From Palsa-504 sp050011155 (GTDB taxonomy: Bacteria > Actinomycetota > Actinomycetes > Streptosporangiales > Streptosporangiaceae): DNA of 64,000 nt. How positions within the stretch are numbered: the first letter of the stretch is position 1; every line of letters starts with the position of its first letter. Under the pieces are notes generated by a model. That model did not search any database. It was not told the origin of the DNA and was given only the letters and a program-made list of their open reading frames with translations. Positions 16,746-25,069 of this stretch are shown here, one piece after another. Location: positions 1 through 64,000 of the forward strand of contig JBEKJP010000033.1 in the NCBI GenBank assembly GCA_050011155.1. The letters run 5' to 3'. The translations under genes were made by a program, and so were the position numbers.

Positions 16746-18179
16746 CTAGTGACCGGCGGCGGCGGCAAGCTCGGGGACGAACAGCGCGGCGTTCACCGTG
16801 CCGACGCCGGAAGCCAGGTCGTAGCCTCGCCGGGCGGCGAACCCGCGGACCGTGTGCGACCGGCCACCCTGGATGAACGACACCGTGTTGTTGCCCTGGG
16901 TGACGTCGACGATGCCGGGCGCGTGCTTCGCCGCCAGCCGGTACAGGGCCGGGTTGACCAGCCCGAGCCGGTGCCCGGCGACCTGGTCGGCCAGCGCGAC
17001 GATGCCGGCGAACAGCGGGGTGGCCTCGCTGGTGCCGCAGGACGGGGACCAGCCGGGCGGCGCCCCGCCGTAGGTGGCGTAGGTCACGACCCCTCCGTCG
17101 CAGGCCGCGCTCATCGAGACGTCGGGCACGCCGCGGTCGCGGCCCACGACGTCCCGCACGCTGTTCTGGTACGCCGGCCGGCCGAACAGGACGGACAGGC
17201 CGCCGCCGCCGGCCAGCGGGCTCGGGCTGGTGCCGCCGGCGGCAAACCCGGCGGCGGCCGGGTCGTAGGTGTCGTTCCACACGGTCGGCGCGGCGGGCCG
17301 GCCCCGCGGGTCCCCCTTGTCTCCCCGGGTAAAGTGCAGCTGGGTGCCGCCGACCCCGGTAACCAGCGGGTCGCTGTCCGGCCAGGAGGTCTGCGGGGAC
17401 AGGTAATAGGTGCTCGCGTCGAGCTTGACGTCGGCGGCGCCCGAGTCGCCCGAGGCGGCCAGCACCGTGACGCCGTCCCGGGCGGCGAGCCGGTAGGCGC
17501 TGCGCAGTTTCCTGACCGCGGCGCGGCTGGGGAAGGTCCGCTCGGTGGCGCTGAAGCTCTGGCTGATCACGTCGCCCAGGTGATGCTCGACCACGTACTT
17601 CTCGGCCGCGACGATCTGCGGGAAGCCGTGCACGCCCTCGGTCTCCGGCACCGGGGTGCGGACCAGCAGCAGGTTCGCCCCCGGCGCGACCACGTGCGCG
17701 TACTCCACGTCCAGGGTGGTCTCGCCGGCCCAGCCGACCATGCCGGAGTTGTTCGGGTCGTAGGCGGGCACCCGGCCGGCCGGGGAGATGATCCGGAACG
17801 ACGGCGGCGCGGGCAAGCCGAAGGCCTGGTCGAACGCGGTCAGGTCACTCTTGATCGTCGGCGAGCCGAACGAATCGACGATGACGATCGTGGCGCCCCG
17901 GCCGGTGACACCCCGGGCATACAGGGAGGACAGGTGATAAGCCTGCCGGATTTGGGCCGGCTGGTAGCACGCGACCTTGTAGTCTCTTCGGCAGGACGCA
18001 GTTGTCGGCGGGCTCGGCTGCACGTGGCCGACGTGCTGCACGCCCGGCCGGACGGCGACGTCGGCCAGGCTAGCGCCTGACGAGACAGCACCAGAATGCC
18101 AGCCCCCTGGCCCGGACGCCGCGGCGGCCACGACGGCGGTGACCCCGGCCGCGACCACCACCAGCCTGTTTATCCGCAT
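16746..18179 (-). CDS. Secreted sedolisin (S53) peptidase, short N-terminus
   Basis: A 477-residue exported protease with an N-terminal signal-like segment (INRLVVVAAGVTAVVAAAAS). S53 hallmarks are present: the Glu and Asp of WAGETTLDVEYAHVVAPGA, the oxyanion Asp in ASGDSGAAD, the nucleophile Ser in CGTSEATPLFAG, and the C-terminal calcium site (DVTQGNN with GYDLASGVGT). Sedolisins usually carry a chaperone-like pro-kumamolisin domain of roughly 150-200 residues; here only about 75 residues lie between the signal and the first catalytic-domain motif, so a full propeptide seems missing. GGGAGGGAG lies upstream of the ATG. Confidence 0.88.
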   Translation of the reverse strand: MRINRLVVVAAGVTAVVAAAASGPGGWHSGAVSSGASLADVAVRPGVQHVGHVQPSPPTTASCRRDYKVACYQPAQIRQAYHLSSLYARGVTGRGATIVIVDSFGSPTIKSDLTAFDQAFGLPAPPSFRIISPAGRVPAYDPNNSGMVGWAGETTLDVEYAHVVAPGANLLLVRTPVPETEGVHGFPQIVAAEKYVVEHHLGDVISQSFSATERTFPSRAAVRKLRSAYRLAARDGVTVLAASGDSGAADVKLDASTYYLSPQTSWPDSDPLVTGVGGTQLHFTRGDKGDPRGRPAAPTVWNDTYDPAAAGFAAGGTSPSPLAGGGGLSVLFGRPAYQNSVRDVVGRDRGVPDVSMSAACDGGVVTYATYGGAPPGWSPSCGTSEATPLFAGIVALADQVAGHRLGLVNPALYRLAAKHAPGIVDVTQGNNTVSFIQGGRSHTVRGFAARRGYDLASGVGTVNAALFVPELAAAAGH

Positions 18180-18289
18180 GAAAACGTCTCCCTCCCCCTA
18201 CCCCCGATGAACGTAACACCCATAATCGGACAGAAGAATCACCATCCGACGTCAGGATCCATGCAGCTCGCCCGCGCAGGATACCGGTT

Positions 18290-18304
18290 GTGCGCTAAGC
18301 GCAC
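18290..18304. promoter_or_regulatory. 15-bp perfect palindrome upstream of the MreB-like gene
   Basis: GTGCGCT-A-AGCGCAC lies 40 bp upstream of the MreB-like ATG and 110 bp upstream of the divergent sedolisin. TCACGTGA, another perfect 8-bp palindrome, follows at 18306-18313. These are good shapes for protein binding sites in a divergent promoter region, but no regulator is assigned. Confidence 0.4.
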
Positions 18305-18343
18305 GTCACGTGAGGGGCGTCATGTTGGACGGAGGGGAGCAGC

Positions 18344-19462
18344 ATGCGCTTCCGGGGTAGCGTGGCGATCGATCTCGGCACCGTGAACACCCTCGTCTGG
18401 GTGGCGGGCCGCGGCATCGTGCTCGAGGAGCCGACCGCCATCGCCATCGACACGGCGGTGGGCAAGGTGGTCGCGGTCGGCGCGGCGGCGGATGCCCTGG
18501 CCGACAAGGAACCGCAGGACATCCAGGTGATCCACCCGCTGCGGGACGGGGTCATCGCGGACCTGGACGCGACCGCGGCGATGCTGCACGCGTTCCTGCG
18601 CCGGACCCGGCGGTTCACCCTGCTGCGGCGGGACGCGCTGGTGTGCGTGCCGAGCGGGGCCACCCCGGTCGAGCGCCGGTCGATCATGGCCGCGCTCGGC
18701 GTCCGGCGCCCCCGGTACAACGTGCGGCTGATCGACGAGCCGGTGGCCGCGGCGGCGGGCGCCGGGTTCGACCTGAGCGGCGGCGCGGGCGGCTTCGTGG
18801 TCGACATCGGCGGCGGCACCACCGAGGTCGCGGCGGTGGCCGGCTGGCGGGTGGTCAGGTCCCGGTCGCTACGCAAGGCGGGCAACGCCATGGACGACGC
18901 GGTCGTGCAGGCGGTCAGGTCCGAGCTCGGGCTGATCATCAGCCAGCGGGCGGCCAGGAACCTGAAGATGACACTCGGCGTCACCGGCGGGGCCGAAGGC
19001 TACGCCGAGGCGGTCGGCCTGGACGTGGCGCAGCGGACACCGCGTTCGGAGTTCGTGCCGGGCGGGCTGGTGGCGGCCGCGCTCGAGCCGATCGTCGCCG
19101 CCATCGCGGGCACCGTGCACGAGATGCTGTCGGAGATCCCGGCCGGGCTGGCCGAGGACGTGGTGCGCGGCAAGGTCCGGCTGGCCGGCGGCGGCGCGCT
19201 GCTGCCCGGCCTGGCCAGCCGGATCGAGACCGCGGCGGGCATCGGGACCGTCCTGGTCGAGGACCCGCTGCGGTGCGTGGTCCGCGGCGCGGCGGAGATT
19301 CTCGAGCGCAGGGACGCCAAGGCTCAGCCTGGCGTCCCCGGGTTGCGCTCTTTAGTCCGAACGGGTCCTACTCCAGCGGCTGCCGCGCGATCGCGGGCGG
19401 CTCCCGCCCGGCCATCAGCCAGCCGACGACCGCCGCGACGGTCGGCATGCCGACCACGATGA
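18344..19462 (+). CDS. MreB/Mbl-like actin homologue
   Basis: A 372-residue actin-fold protein. Phosphate-1 loop AIDLGTVNTLVW, phosphate-2 VVDIGGGTTEVA and adenosine motif LAGGGALLPGL are intact, so ATP binding is likely. The actin core ends near residue 325; the last ~45 residues are Arg/Ala/Pro-rich and are encoded antisense to the conserved 3' end of the convergent ABC permease (95-bp overlap). mreC, mreD and other shape genes are absent nearby, so this resembles the solitary extra MreB-like proteins of actinomycetes rather than the main cell-shape locus. GGAGGGGAG precedes the ATG. Confidence 0.85.
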   Translation: MRFRGSVAIDLGTVNTLVWVAGRGIVLEEPTAIAIDTAVGKVVAVGAAADALADKEPQDIQVIHPLRDGVIADLDATAAMLHAFLRRTRRFTLLRRDALVCVPSGATPVERRSIMAALGVRRPRYNVRLIDEPVAAAAGAGFDLSGGAGGFVVDIGGGTTEVAAVAGWRVVRSRSLRKAGNAMDDAVVQAVRSELGLIISQRAARNLKMTLGVTGGAEGYAEAVGLDVAQRTPRSEFVPGGLVAAALEPIVAAIAGTVHEMLSEIPAGLAEDVVRGKVRLAGGGALLPGLASRIETAAGIGTVLVEDPLRCVVRGAAEILERRDAKAQPGVPGLRSLVRTGPTPAAAARSRAAPARPSASRRPPRRSACRPR

Positions 19463-21926
19463 TCAGCAAGTTCCAGACCGGCACGCTGGACAGCTCGGAG
19501 AGGCCGTCGAGCGGATTGGCCCAGGCGTAGCCGACGGCGGCGACGTAGGCCGCCACCGTGCCGAGTACGGCCCCGCCCAGGGCCAGCGCGAAGGCGGTCG
19601 CCGCGGTCAGCTCCCGCCGGGTCATGCTGCTCGCCCCGGTGGCGGTCAGGGTCCGCAGGTCACGGGCGGTCTCGCTGCGGATGAGGCCGATGGACATGGC
19701 CAGGATGCCCAGCGCCAGGACGATCCCGAACGCCGTGGCGTAGTCGAGGATCTCGGCCGAGGACGGCGTGCTCGACTTGGTCTCGATCGTCATGCCCGCC
19801 GCCGAGGCGGTGAGCCTGGCGTTGGTGATCTGCGCGGCGGTCGGGTGGTTTGGGGCCTGGATGAGCCAGCCGGAGGGGCTGACATGCAGGCCGAGCGCGT
19901 GGACGGCGTGCTCGGTGACGACCGTGTTGGGCGCCGAGGTGCCGGACGGCAGCGCGCCGACCTCCTGGATCACCGGGTTGGCCAGGCACTGGCCCGCCGG
20001 GCAGGGGAAGGTTTGCGGCCCGTTGCCCGGGCCGCCGCCCTGGTCCAGGCCTTTGCCGCCGTAGATGAGCTGCATCTTGGACAGGCCGGACAGGCCGGGC
20101 CGCATGGTCAGGACGTCGGCGTTCGGGTTGACCTCGGACGCCTTGATCCCGAAGGCGGCCAGGAGCTGGGGCGTGGCCACGTACACCGGGCCGGACCAGG
20201 AGCGGCCCGCCGCGGCGTGCTGCAGCGAGGCGCCGGTGCTGTCCAGTTCGGTGACGGTGCTGGAGCCGAGGGCCTTGGCGATGTCGCGGGCGACCGCCGC
20301 CTGGGCCTGCGGCGTGCTGGCGGTCCCGGACGCGGTGGGCCCGCTGTTGGGCCCGTTGCCCGGTCCGTTGCCCGGTCCGTTGCCCGGTCCGTTGCCGCCG
20401 TGTCCCGGCACGTACACGATGACCTGGTTCGAGGCCAGGTTCGGGCCCGCGTAGTCCAGGACGTTCCCGTACCGCTGCGCGGTCAGGACGCAGACCAGGG
20501 CGGCGATGAAGACGCCGAGGCTGATGGCGGACAGGGCCGAGCCCGAGCGGGCCCGGTAGCGGACCAGGTCACGCAGGGCCAGGCGGGCCGCGATCGGGGC
20601 CCAGCGCCCGACGCTGGCCAGGAGTACCAGGCAGAACGGCGCCAGCAAGATGATCGCGACGACGAGCAGGACGATGCCGCCGACGAGCTCGAGCGCGCCG
20701 TTGCCGTTGCCGTTGCTCTTACCGGAGAACGACAGCAGGGCCGCGGCGACCACGAAGCAGATCACGCCGGGCAACGCGGAACGGTGCACCTGCTTGGGCG
20801 GGGCGGGACGGCCGGACAGGGCGGCGACGACGGGGATCCTGGTGACCGCGCGGGCCGGCCGGGCGGCGGCGAAGTAGGTGGCCACCACGGCCAGCGCCAT
20901 GGCCGGGCCGATCACGATCCACGGCACCTGGAACACCCCGATCAGGTGGTGGGCGCTTGATTCCAGCCGCGGCCGGTAGGCCAGCCAGCCGGCCAGGCCA
21001 AGCACGGTGCCGATCACCGCGCCGGCCACGCCCACCAGGACGCCGTTGACCCGGACGACGAGGCGGATGTTGCGGTCGGTGGCGCCCAGGGCGCCGAGCA
21101 TGCCGAGCGAGCGCAGCCGGCGCTGCGCCAGCACGGTGAAGCCGCCCACCGCGACCAGCGCGATGAGCAGCATGCCGACGGTGGCCAGGGCCAGCACGAT
21201 CGTCTCGGGGTTGAGCGGGTTATTGGCCGCCGCCTCATGCCGGGTCTGTACGTACGGGCCCAGGGAGCCGAAGGTCGTACCTGGCGGTGCGTCGAACAGC
21301 ACCGTGACCTGGGTTGGGGCGCTGACCTGACCCGGCGCGACCAGGGCGAACTCGTCCAGCAGGCTCTGCGGGTTCCGCACGATGCCGGTCACCAGGCGGG
21401 TCTGCCCGCCCTGGTGCCACGTGCCGCCGACCCTGAGGTTGAGGCTGGCGGCCACGCCCGCGGTCACGGCCACCTGGCCGGGGCCGGCCGGGTAGTGCCC
21501 GGAAACCAGCTCCAGCATGGACTGGCCGAACGGGCCCCGCGGGTCCTGGGCGCGCACGTCGTAGGTGCTGATCGAGCCGGGGATGGCGACGGCCTGGTTC
21601 TCGATGACGTCGACCCGGCCGAAGCGCTGCCGCGCCGCGGCGAGCTGGCCGGCCAGGTGCGGGCCGCCGGGGAAGGACGCCATGTCCTGCGCGGTACCGA
21701 AGCCCGCGCCGGCCGGCGGCGGGGTGTCGGTGGCCACCGCCGCCCCGAGGACGGTGGCGGCCAGCGCGACCACGATGAGCGCCAGGACCAGCCCCTGCTG
21801 GCGCCACTCGCGGCGGAACATCCGCCAGGACCAGCGGATGACGGCGCGGCGGGCGGGAACGCCCCCGTTGCGGGCTCCCGCCCCGGCCGGGCGCTCGCCC
21901 TGACGTTCACGCAGCGCCGTGCTCAT
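19368..21926 (-). CDS. MacB/FtsX-type ABC exporter permease
   Basis: An 852-residue permease with one N-terminal membrane segment (about 45-66), a large extracytoplasmic domain, a central FtsX block (about 280-420) and a final FtsX block (from about 735). The second extracytoplasmic part contains a GNGPGNGP-type low-complexity stretch encoded by a 12-bp tandem repeat. The ATG overlaps the ATPase stop by 4 bp, so ATPase and permease are coupled and follow a PadR repressor in the same operon. Such exporters move lipids, peptides or drugs, or act on envelope stress; the substrate is unknown. Confidence 0.9.
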   Translation of the reverse strand: MSTALRERQGERPAGAGARNGGVPARRAVIRWSWRMFRREWRQQGLVLALIVVALAATVLGAAVATDTPPPAGAGFGTAQDMASFPGGPHLAGQLAAARQRFGRVDVIENQAVAIPGSISTYDVRAQDPRGPFGQSMLELVSGHYPAGPGQVAVTAGVAASLNLRVGGTWHQGGQTRLVTGIVRNPQSLLDEFALVAPGQVSAPTQVTVLFDAPPGTTFGSLGPYVQTRHEAAANNPLNPETIVLALATVGMLLIALVAVGGFTVLAQRRLRSLGMLGALGATDRNIRLVVRVNGVLVGVAGAVIGTVLGLAGWLAYRPRLESSAHHLIGVFQVPWIVIGPAMALAVVATYFAAARPARAVTRIPVVAALSGRPAPPKQVHRSALPGVICFVVAAALLSFSGKSNGNGNGALELVGGIVLLVVAIILLAPFCLVLLASVGRWAPIAARLALRDLVRYRARSGSALSAISLGVFIAALVCVLTAQRYGNVLDYAGPNLASNQVIVYVPGHGGNGPGNGPGNGPGNGPNSGPTASGTASTPQAQAAVARDIAKALGSSTVTELDSTGASLQHAAAGRSWSGPVYVATPQLLAAFGIKASEVNPNADVLTMRPGLSGLSKMQLIYGGKGLDQGGGPGNGPQTFPCPAGQCLANPVIQEVGALPSGTSAPNTVVTEHAVHALGLHVSPSGWLIQAPNHPTAAQITNARLTASAAGMTIETKSSTPSSAEILDYATAFGIVLALGILAMSIGLIRSETARDLRTLTATGASSMTRRELTAATAFALALGGAVLGTVAAYVAAVGYAWANPLDGLSELSSVPVWNLLIIVVGMPTVAAVVGWLMAGREPPAIARQPLE
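20353..20397. repeat. 12-bp tandem repeat encoding GNGP units
   Basis: Three full copies and a partial fourth of CCGTTGCCCGGT (20353-20364, 20365-20376, 20377-20388, then 20389-20397). In the permease reading direction they give Gly-Asn-Gly-Pro units in the extracytoplasmic domain. Units of 12 bp keep the frame, so length variation among strains is possible. Confidence 0.9.
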
Positions 21927-22645
21927 GACTTTGATCCGGGCGCGAGCAGGGACTCGGGGCCCGGCGCGGGCATGGTCTGGTCGGTCACCCGGCCGTCGCG
22001 CAGGAATACCACCCGGTCGGCCCACGAGGCCAGCTGGGCGTCGTGGGTGACCACCACCGCGGCCAGGCCGCGCTTGCACGCGGCGTGGATCAGCCGCATG
22101 ACCGCCTCGCCGTTGGCCGAGTCGAGCGCGCCCGACGGCTCGTCGGCCAGCAGCAGCCGGTGCTCGCCCACCACGGCGCGGGCGATGGCCACCCGCTGCC
22201 GCTCACCGCCGGACAGCTGGTCGGGGAAACGGTCCGCCCGGTCCCCCAGGCCGAGCTCCTCGAGGCTCTTCAGGCCGGCGATGCGGGCCTTCCTGGCCGG
22301 CGTGCCGTCCAGCTCGAGCGGCAGCGTGACGTTCTCCGCCGCGGTCAGCCCCGGCAGCAGGTTGAAATCCTGGAACACGTAGCCGATCGAGCGCCGCCGC
22401 AGCCGGGCCCGGTCGTTGCGTGACATCGTGCTCAGTTCCTGGCCGCAGATCCAGACCTCGCCGCTGCTGGGCTCCTCCAGGCTGCCCGCGATGGTCAGCA
22501 GCGTGGACTTGCCCGAGCCGCTCGGGCCCATCACCGCCACCATGCTGCCCGCGCCGACCGCGAAGCTGACGTCCTGCAGGGCGCGCACTTCGGCCGCCCC
22601 CTGACCGTAAAAGCGCGACACTTGCCGCAATTCCAGTACGTTCAT
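21923..22645 (-). CDS. ABC transporter ATP-binding protein (LolD/MacB type)
   Basis: A 240-residue ATPase with Walker A GPSGSGKST, Q-loop FQDFNLLPG, signature LSGGERQRVAIARA, Walker B LLLADEPSGALD and switch His in VVTHD. The LolD/MacB pairing with a large FtsX permease is clear from the neighbour, whose start overlaps this stop. The ATG overlaps the PadR stop, so repressor, ATPase and permease form one operon, probably de-repressed when the PadR protein binds an effector. Confidence 0.94.
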   Translation of the reverse strand: MNVLELRQVSRFYGQGAAEVRALQDVSFAVGAGSMVAVMGPSGSGKSTLLTIAGSLEEPSSGEVWICGQELSTMSRNDRARLRRRSIGYVFQDFNLLPGLTAAENVTLPLELDGTPARKARIAGLKSLEELGLGDRADRFPDQLSGGERQRVAIARAVVGEHRLLLADEPSGALDSANGEAVMRLIHAACKRGLAAVVVTHDAQLASWADRVVFLRDGRVTDQTMPAPGPESLLAPGSKS

Positions 22646-23226
22646 TTCCGTACTCCCACTCTGCGTCGCACGCTGGGTAGTGCCCCCGGTGTGGTGCTCT
22701 TCACGGTGTCGCGGCCGGCCCGCTTGATCCGGCCGTCCGCGGTGTCGAGCCAGCGGATAACCGAATCAAGGCGGAACAGCTCCGCGTCCACCACCAGCGC
22801 CAGGCCCATGTCGGACTCGGCTTCTTCTTCCTTGATCCGCGTCCATTGCTGCATCAGCTCAACCAGGTACCTGCGGTGCACCTGGATCACGTCAGCCACG
22901 TCGGTCCCTGGTACCCGCAGGGCCACAAGGACCTTCATCACCAGTTCGTCGCGCGGCGGCGAGGACATGTCCGAGGGTGTGCGCAGCCACCCGGTCAGCT
23001 CCTCGGCCCCGGCGGCGGTGATCCGGAAGCCCTTCTGCGGCCCGTCCTGGCCGTCGCCTTCCGACTCGACCAGCCCGTCCCGCTCGAGCCGCTGCAGCGT
23101 GGTGTAGACCTGCCCCACGTTCAGCGGCCAGACTTCGCCGGTCCGCGCCTCGAACTCCTCCCGCAGCTGGAGCCCGTACTTGGGCCCCTCGCTGAGCAGC
23201 GCGAGCAGCGCGTGGCGGACGCTCAC
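22642..23226 (-). CDS. PadR-family transcriptional repressor
   Basis: A 194-residue regulator. The N-terminal winged HTH shows the PadR pattern (RHALLALLSEGPKYGLQLREEF, then WPLNVGQVYTTLQRLERDGLV), followed by a helical dimerisation domain (to about 165) and a basic tail. GTG start. The gene heads the operon with a MacB-like exporter, a common arrangement in which PadR represses its own operon and the transporter until a drug or peptide is sensed. A 35-bp near-palindrome lies just upstream and is the likely operator. Confidence 0.92.
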   Translation of the reverse strand: MSVRHALLALLSEGPKYGLQLREEFEARTGEVWPLNVGQVYTTLQRLERDGLVESEGDGQDGPQKGFRITAAGAEELTGWLRTPSDMSSPPRDELVMKVLVALRVPGTDVADVIQVHRRYLVELMQQWTRIKEEEAESDMGLALVVDAELFRLDSVIRWLDTADGRIKRAGRDTVKSTTPGALPSVRRRVGVRK

Positions 23227-23235
23227 ACGATCACC

Positions 23236-23270
23236 ATAATGAGTAGCATACTCGGTATAGTACTCGTTAT
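23236..23270. promoter_or_regulatory. 35-bp imperfect palindrome, probable PadR operator
   Basis: Two 16-bp arms (ATAATGAGTAGCATAC and GTATAGTACTCGTTAT) around a TCG centre match at 13 of 16 positions. The core ATAC-TCG-GTAT and outer GAGTA/TACTC blocks sit 10 bp before the padR GTG, and the right arm contains TATAGT, a good -10 for rightward, possibly leaderless, transcription from the ATG at 23269. The site could repress both directions. PadR binding is inferred from position and dyad shape. Confidence 0.65.
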
Positions 23271-23355
23271 GACGGGGAGCGCAAGCGGTTACCAGGCGCA
23301 GGTCCGGGGCCGGCGGGCGCCCGGCGTGTCATGGGGCCGTGTCATGCTCGGGGTC

Positions 23356-23772
23356 ATGACGCACACCGGGTACTCGGGGCGGCCGCAGGCGGCCAAGCTC
23401 GGGCTCGAGGCGGGGCAGCGGGTCGGCCTGCACGGAGCGCCGCCGGGGTGGGCGCTGACGGATCCGCCGTCCGGCCTGGACGAGCCGGGACCGGGCGGGG
23501 AGGCCGACGTCATCCTGGCTTTCTTCACCGAGGCGGGCGAGATCGGCCGCCAGCTCGGCGACCTGGCCGGGCGCATCTACCCAGCGGGGGCGCTCTGGAT
23601 CGCCTGGCCGCGCCGGGCGGCCGGGCACCGCAGCGATATCACCGACAACGTCATCCGCGAGATCGTCCTGCCGCTCGGCCTGGTCGACGTGAAGGTGGCC
23701 GCGATCGACGAGGACTGGTCCGGCCTGCGGGTGGTCTGGCGGACAGAAAACCGGGCGCGGGGGTTACCATGA
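23356..23772 (+). CDS. DUF3052 family protein
   Basis: A small protein of about 138 residues recognised as DUF3052 from the opening THTGYSG, ALTDPP, ALWIAWPRRAAGHRSDIT and the closing VDVKVAAIDEDWSGLRVVWR. Function is unknown. ATGs at 23269 and 23344 are also in frame; 23356 matches the usual family start (MTHTGYSG), while 23269 would suit a leaderless transcript from the palindrome. The stop overlaps the ATG of the MFS gene (ATGA), which supports 23769 as that gene's true start. It is divergent from the padR-exporter operon and may share its control. Confidence 0.85.
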   Translation: MTHTGYSGRPQAAKLGLEAGQRVGLHGAPPGWALTDPPSGLDEPGPGGEADVILAFFTEAGEIGRQLGDLAGRIYPAGALWIAWPRRAAGHRSDITDNVIREIVLPLGLVDVKVAAIDEDWSGLRVVWRTENRARGLP

Positions 23773-24973
23773 CGCCATGGGTTTCACTTGACGTTGAAGG
23801 CCTGCGCTTTCCGTTCTCGCCGTCGCGCTCGCGATCGAGTTCGCCGACGAGCTAGCTGACGGGGCCAAGGGAGCCGCGCTCCCGCTCATCCGGCACGACC
23901 TGGGCCTGAGTTATGAGCAGGTCGGGCTGCTGGCTTCGGTGCCGCTGCTGGCGGGCGGCTTCCTTGAGCTGCCGCTCGGCGTGCTGGCCGGGGACGGGCG
24001 GCGCCGTCGGCTGGCCGTCCTCGGTGGGGGCATCCTGTTCGTGCTCACGCTGCTCGGGGTGGCATCGGCCCGCTCGTTCGTTATATTGCTGGTCGCTTTT
24101 ATCGTTTTCTACCCGGCGTCAGGCGCGTTCGTCTCGCTCACCCAGGCCGAGCTCATGGACGCCGGGCCGGACCGGCAGGCCCGGCACATGGCGCGCTGGG
24201 ACCTGGCCGGCTCGGCCGGGGCGCTGGCCGGGCCGCTGCTGCTCACCGCGGTGCTGGCCGCGGGCGGCAGCTGGCGGGCGGGCTACCTGGCGCTGGCCGC
24301 GTTCGCGGGGCTGGCCTGGACCGGCGCGTGCCTGCGACGCGCCCCAGGCCTGCCGACTGGGACCGCCGAGGCGGAGCCGGGTGAGACGCGGCCGTGGCGG
24401 GAGCGAGCCCGGGAGACGGTCGCGGCGCTGCGGTCCTGGGAGACGCTGCGCTGGCTGCTGCTGATCGAGGTGGCCAACCTGCTGGTCGACGTGTTCACCG
24501 GATTCCTCGCGCTGTACCTGGTGGACGTGGTGCACCTGTCGCCGGCGGTGGCGGCGCTGGCCATCGCGGTCCGGCTCGGCGCCGCGCTGGCCGGGGACAC
24601 CGGGCTGATCGCGGTCCTGGAACGGGTCGGCGACCGCGCCGTGCTGCGGGTCACGGCGGCGGCGGCCGCGCTCCTCTACCCCGTCTTCCTGCTGGTACCG
24701 GGGGCGGTGCCCAAGCTGGCGGCGCTGGCCCTGCTGAGCGCGGCCACCGCGACCTGGTACCCGCTGCTCCAGGCCCGGCTCTACGGCAGCCTGCCCGGAC
24801 GGAGTTCGGTGGCGGTGACGCTGAGCAGCGCGGCCGGGCTGGCCGGGGGGCTCGGGCCGCTGGCGGTGGGGCTGGCCGCGCAGGGGTTCGGGCTGAGCTG
24901 GGCGCTGGCCGGCCTGGCGGTCGTGCCGGTGGCGGTGCTGCTGCTGCCCGGCCGGGAGCGGCCGGAAGCGTAG
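23769..24973 (+). pseudogene. MFS transporter, frameshifted near its 5' end
   Basis: A major facilitator of about 400 codons. From 23769 the frame reads MTPWVSLDVEGLRFPF, which looks like the proper N-terminus and overlaps the DUF3052 stop. The continuation LAVALAIEFADELADG, through IRHDLGLSYEQVGLLASVP, is in another frame. A single missing base near 23816 (TTCTCGCC where TTCCTCGCC would join the frames) explains both. The second frame has an upstream stop and no ATG or GTG before 23939, which would delete the first helix. The rest is intact with about 11 further helices. It is either a young pseudogene or a one-base sequence error; substrate unknown. Confidence 0.75.
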
Positions 24974-25069
24974 GATTTGCGGGCGGGAAGCAGGGCGGGC
25001 GGATTCGCGTTGACCAATTGAAGAGATATTTTGCTCTAGGTTAAAGCTATCTGTGGATCGGTATTACTC

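Noticed and set aside
20353..20397. Regular repeat that might be a small CRISPR array
   Set aside because: Unit is 12 bp with no spacers and lies in frame within a permease gene.
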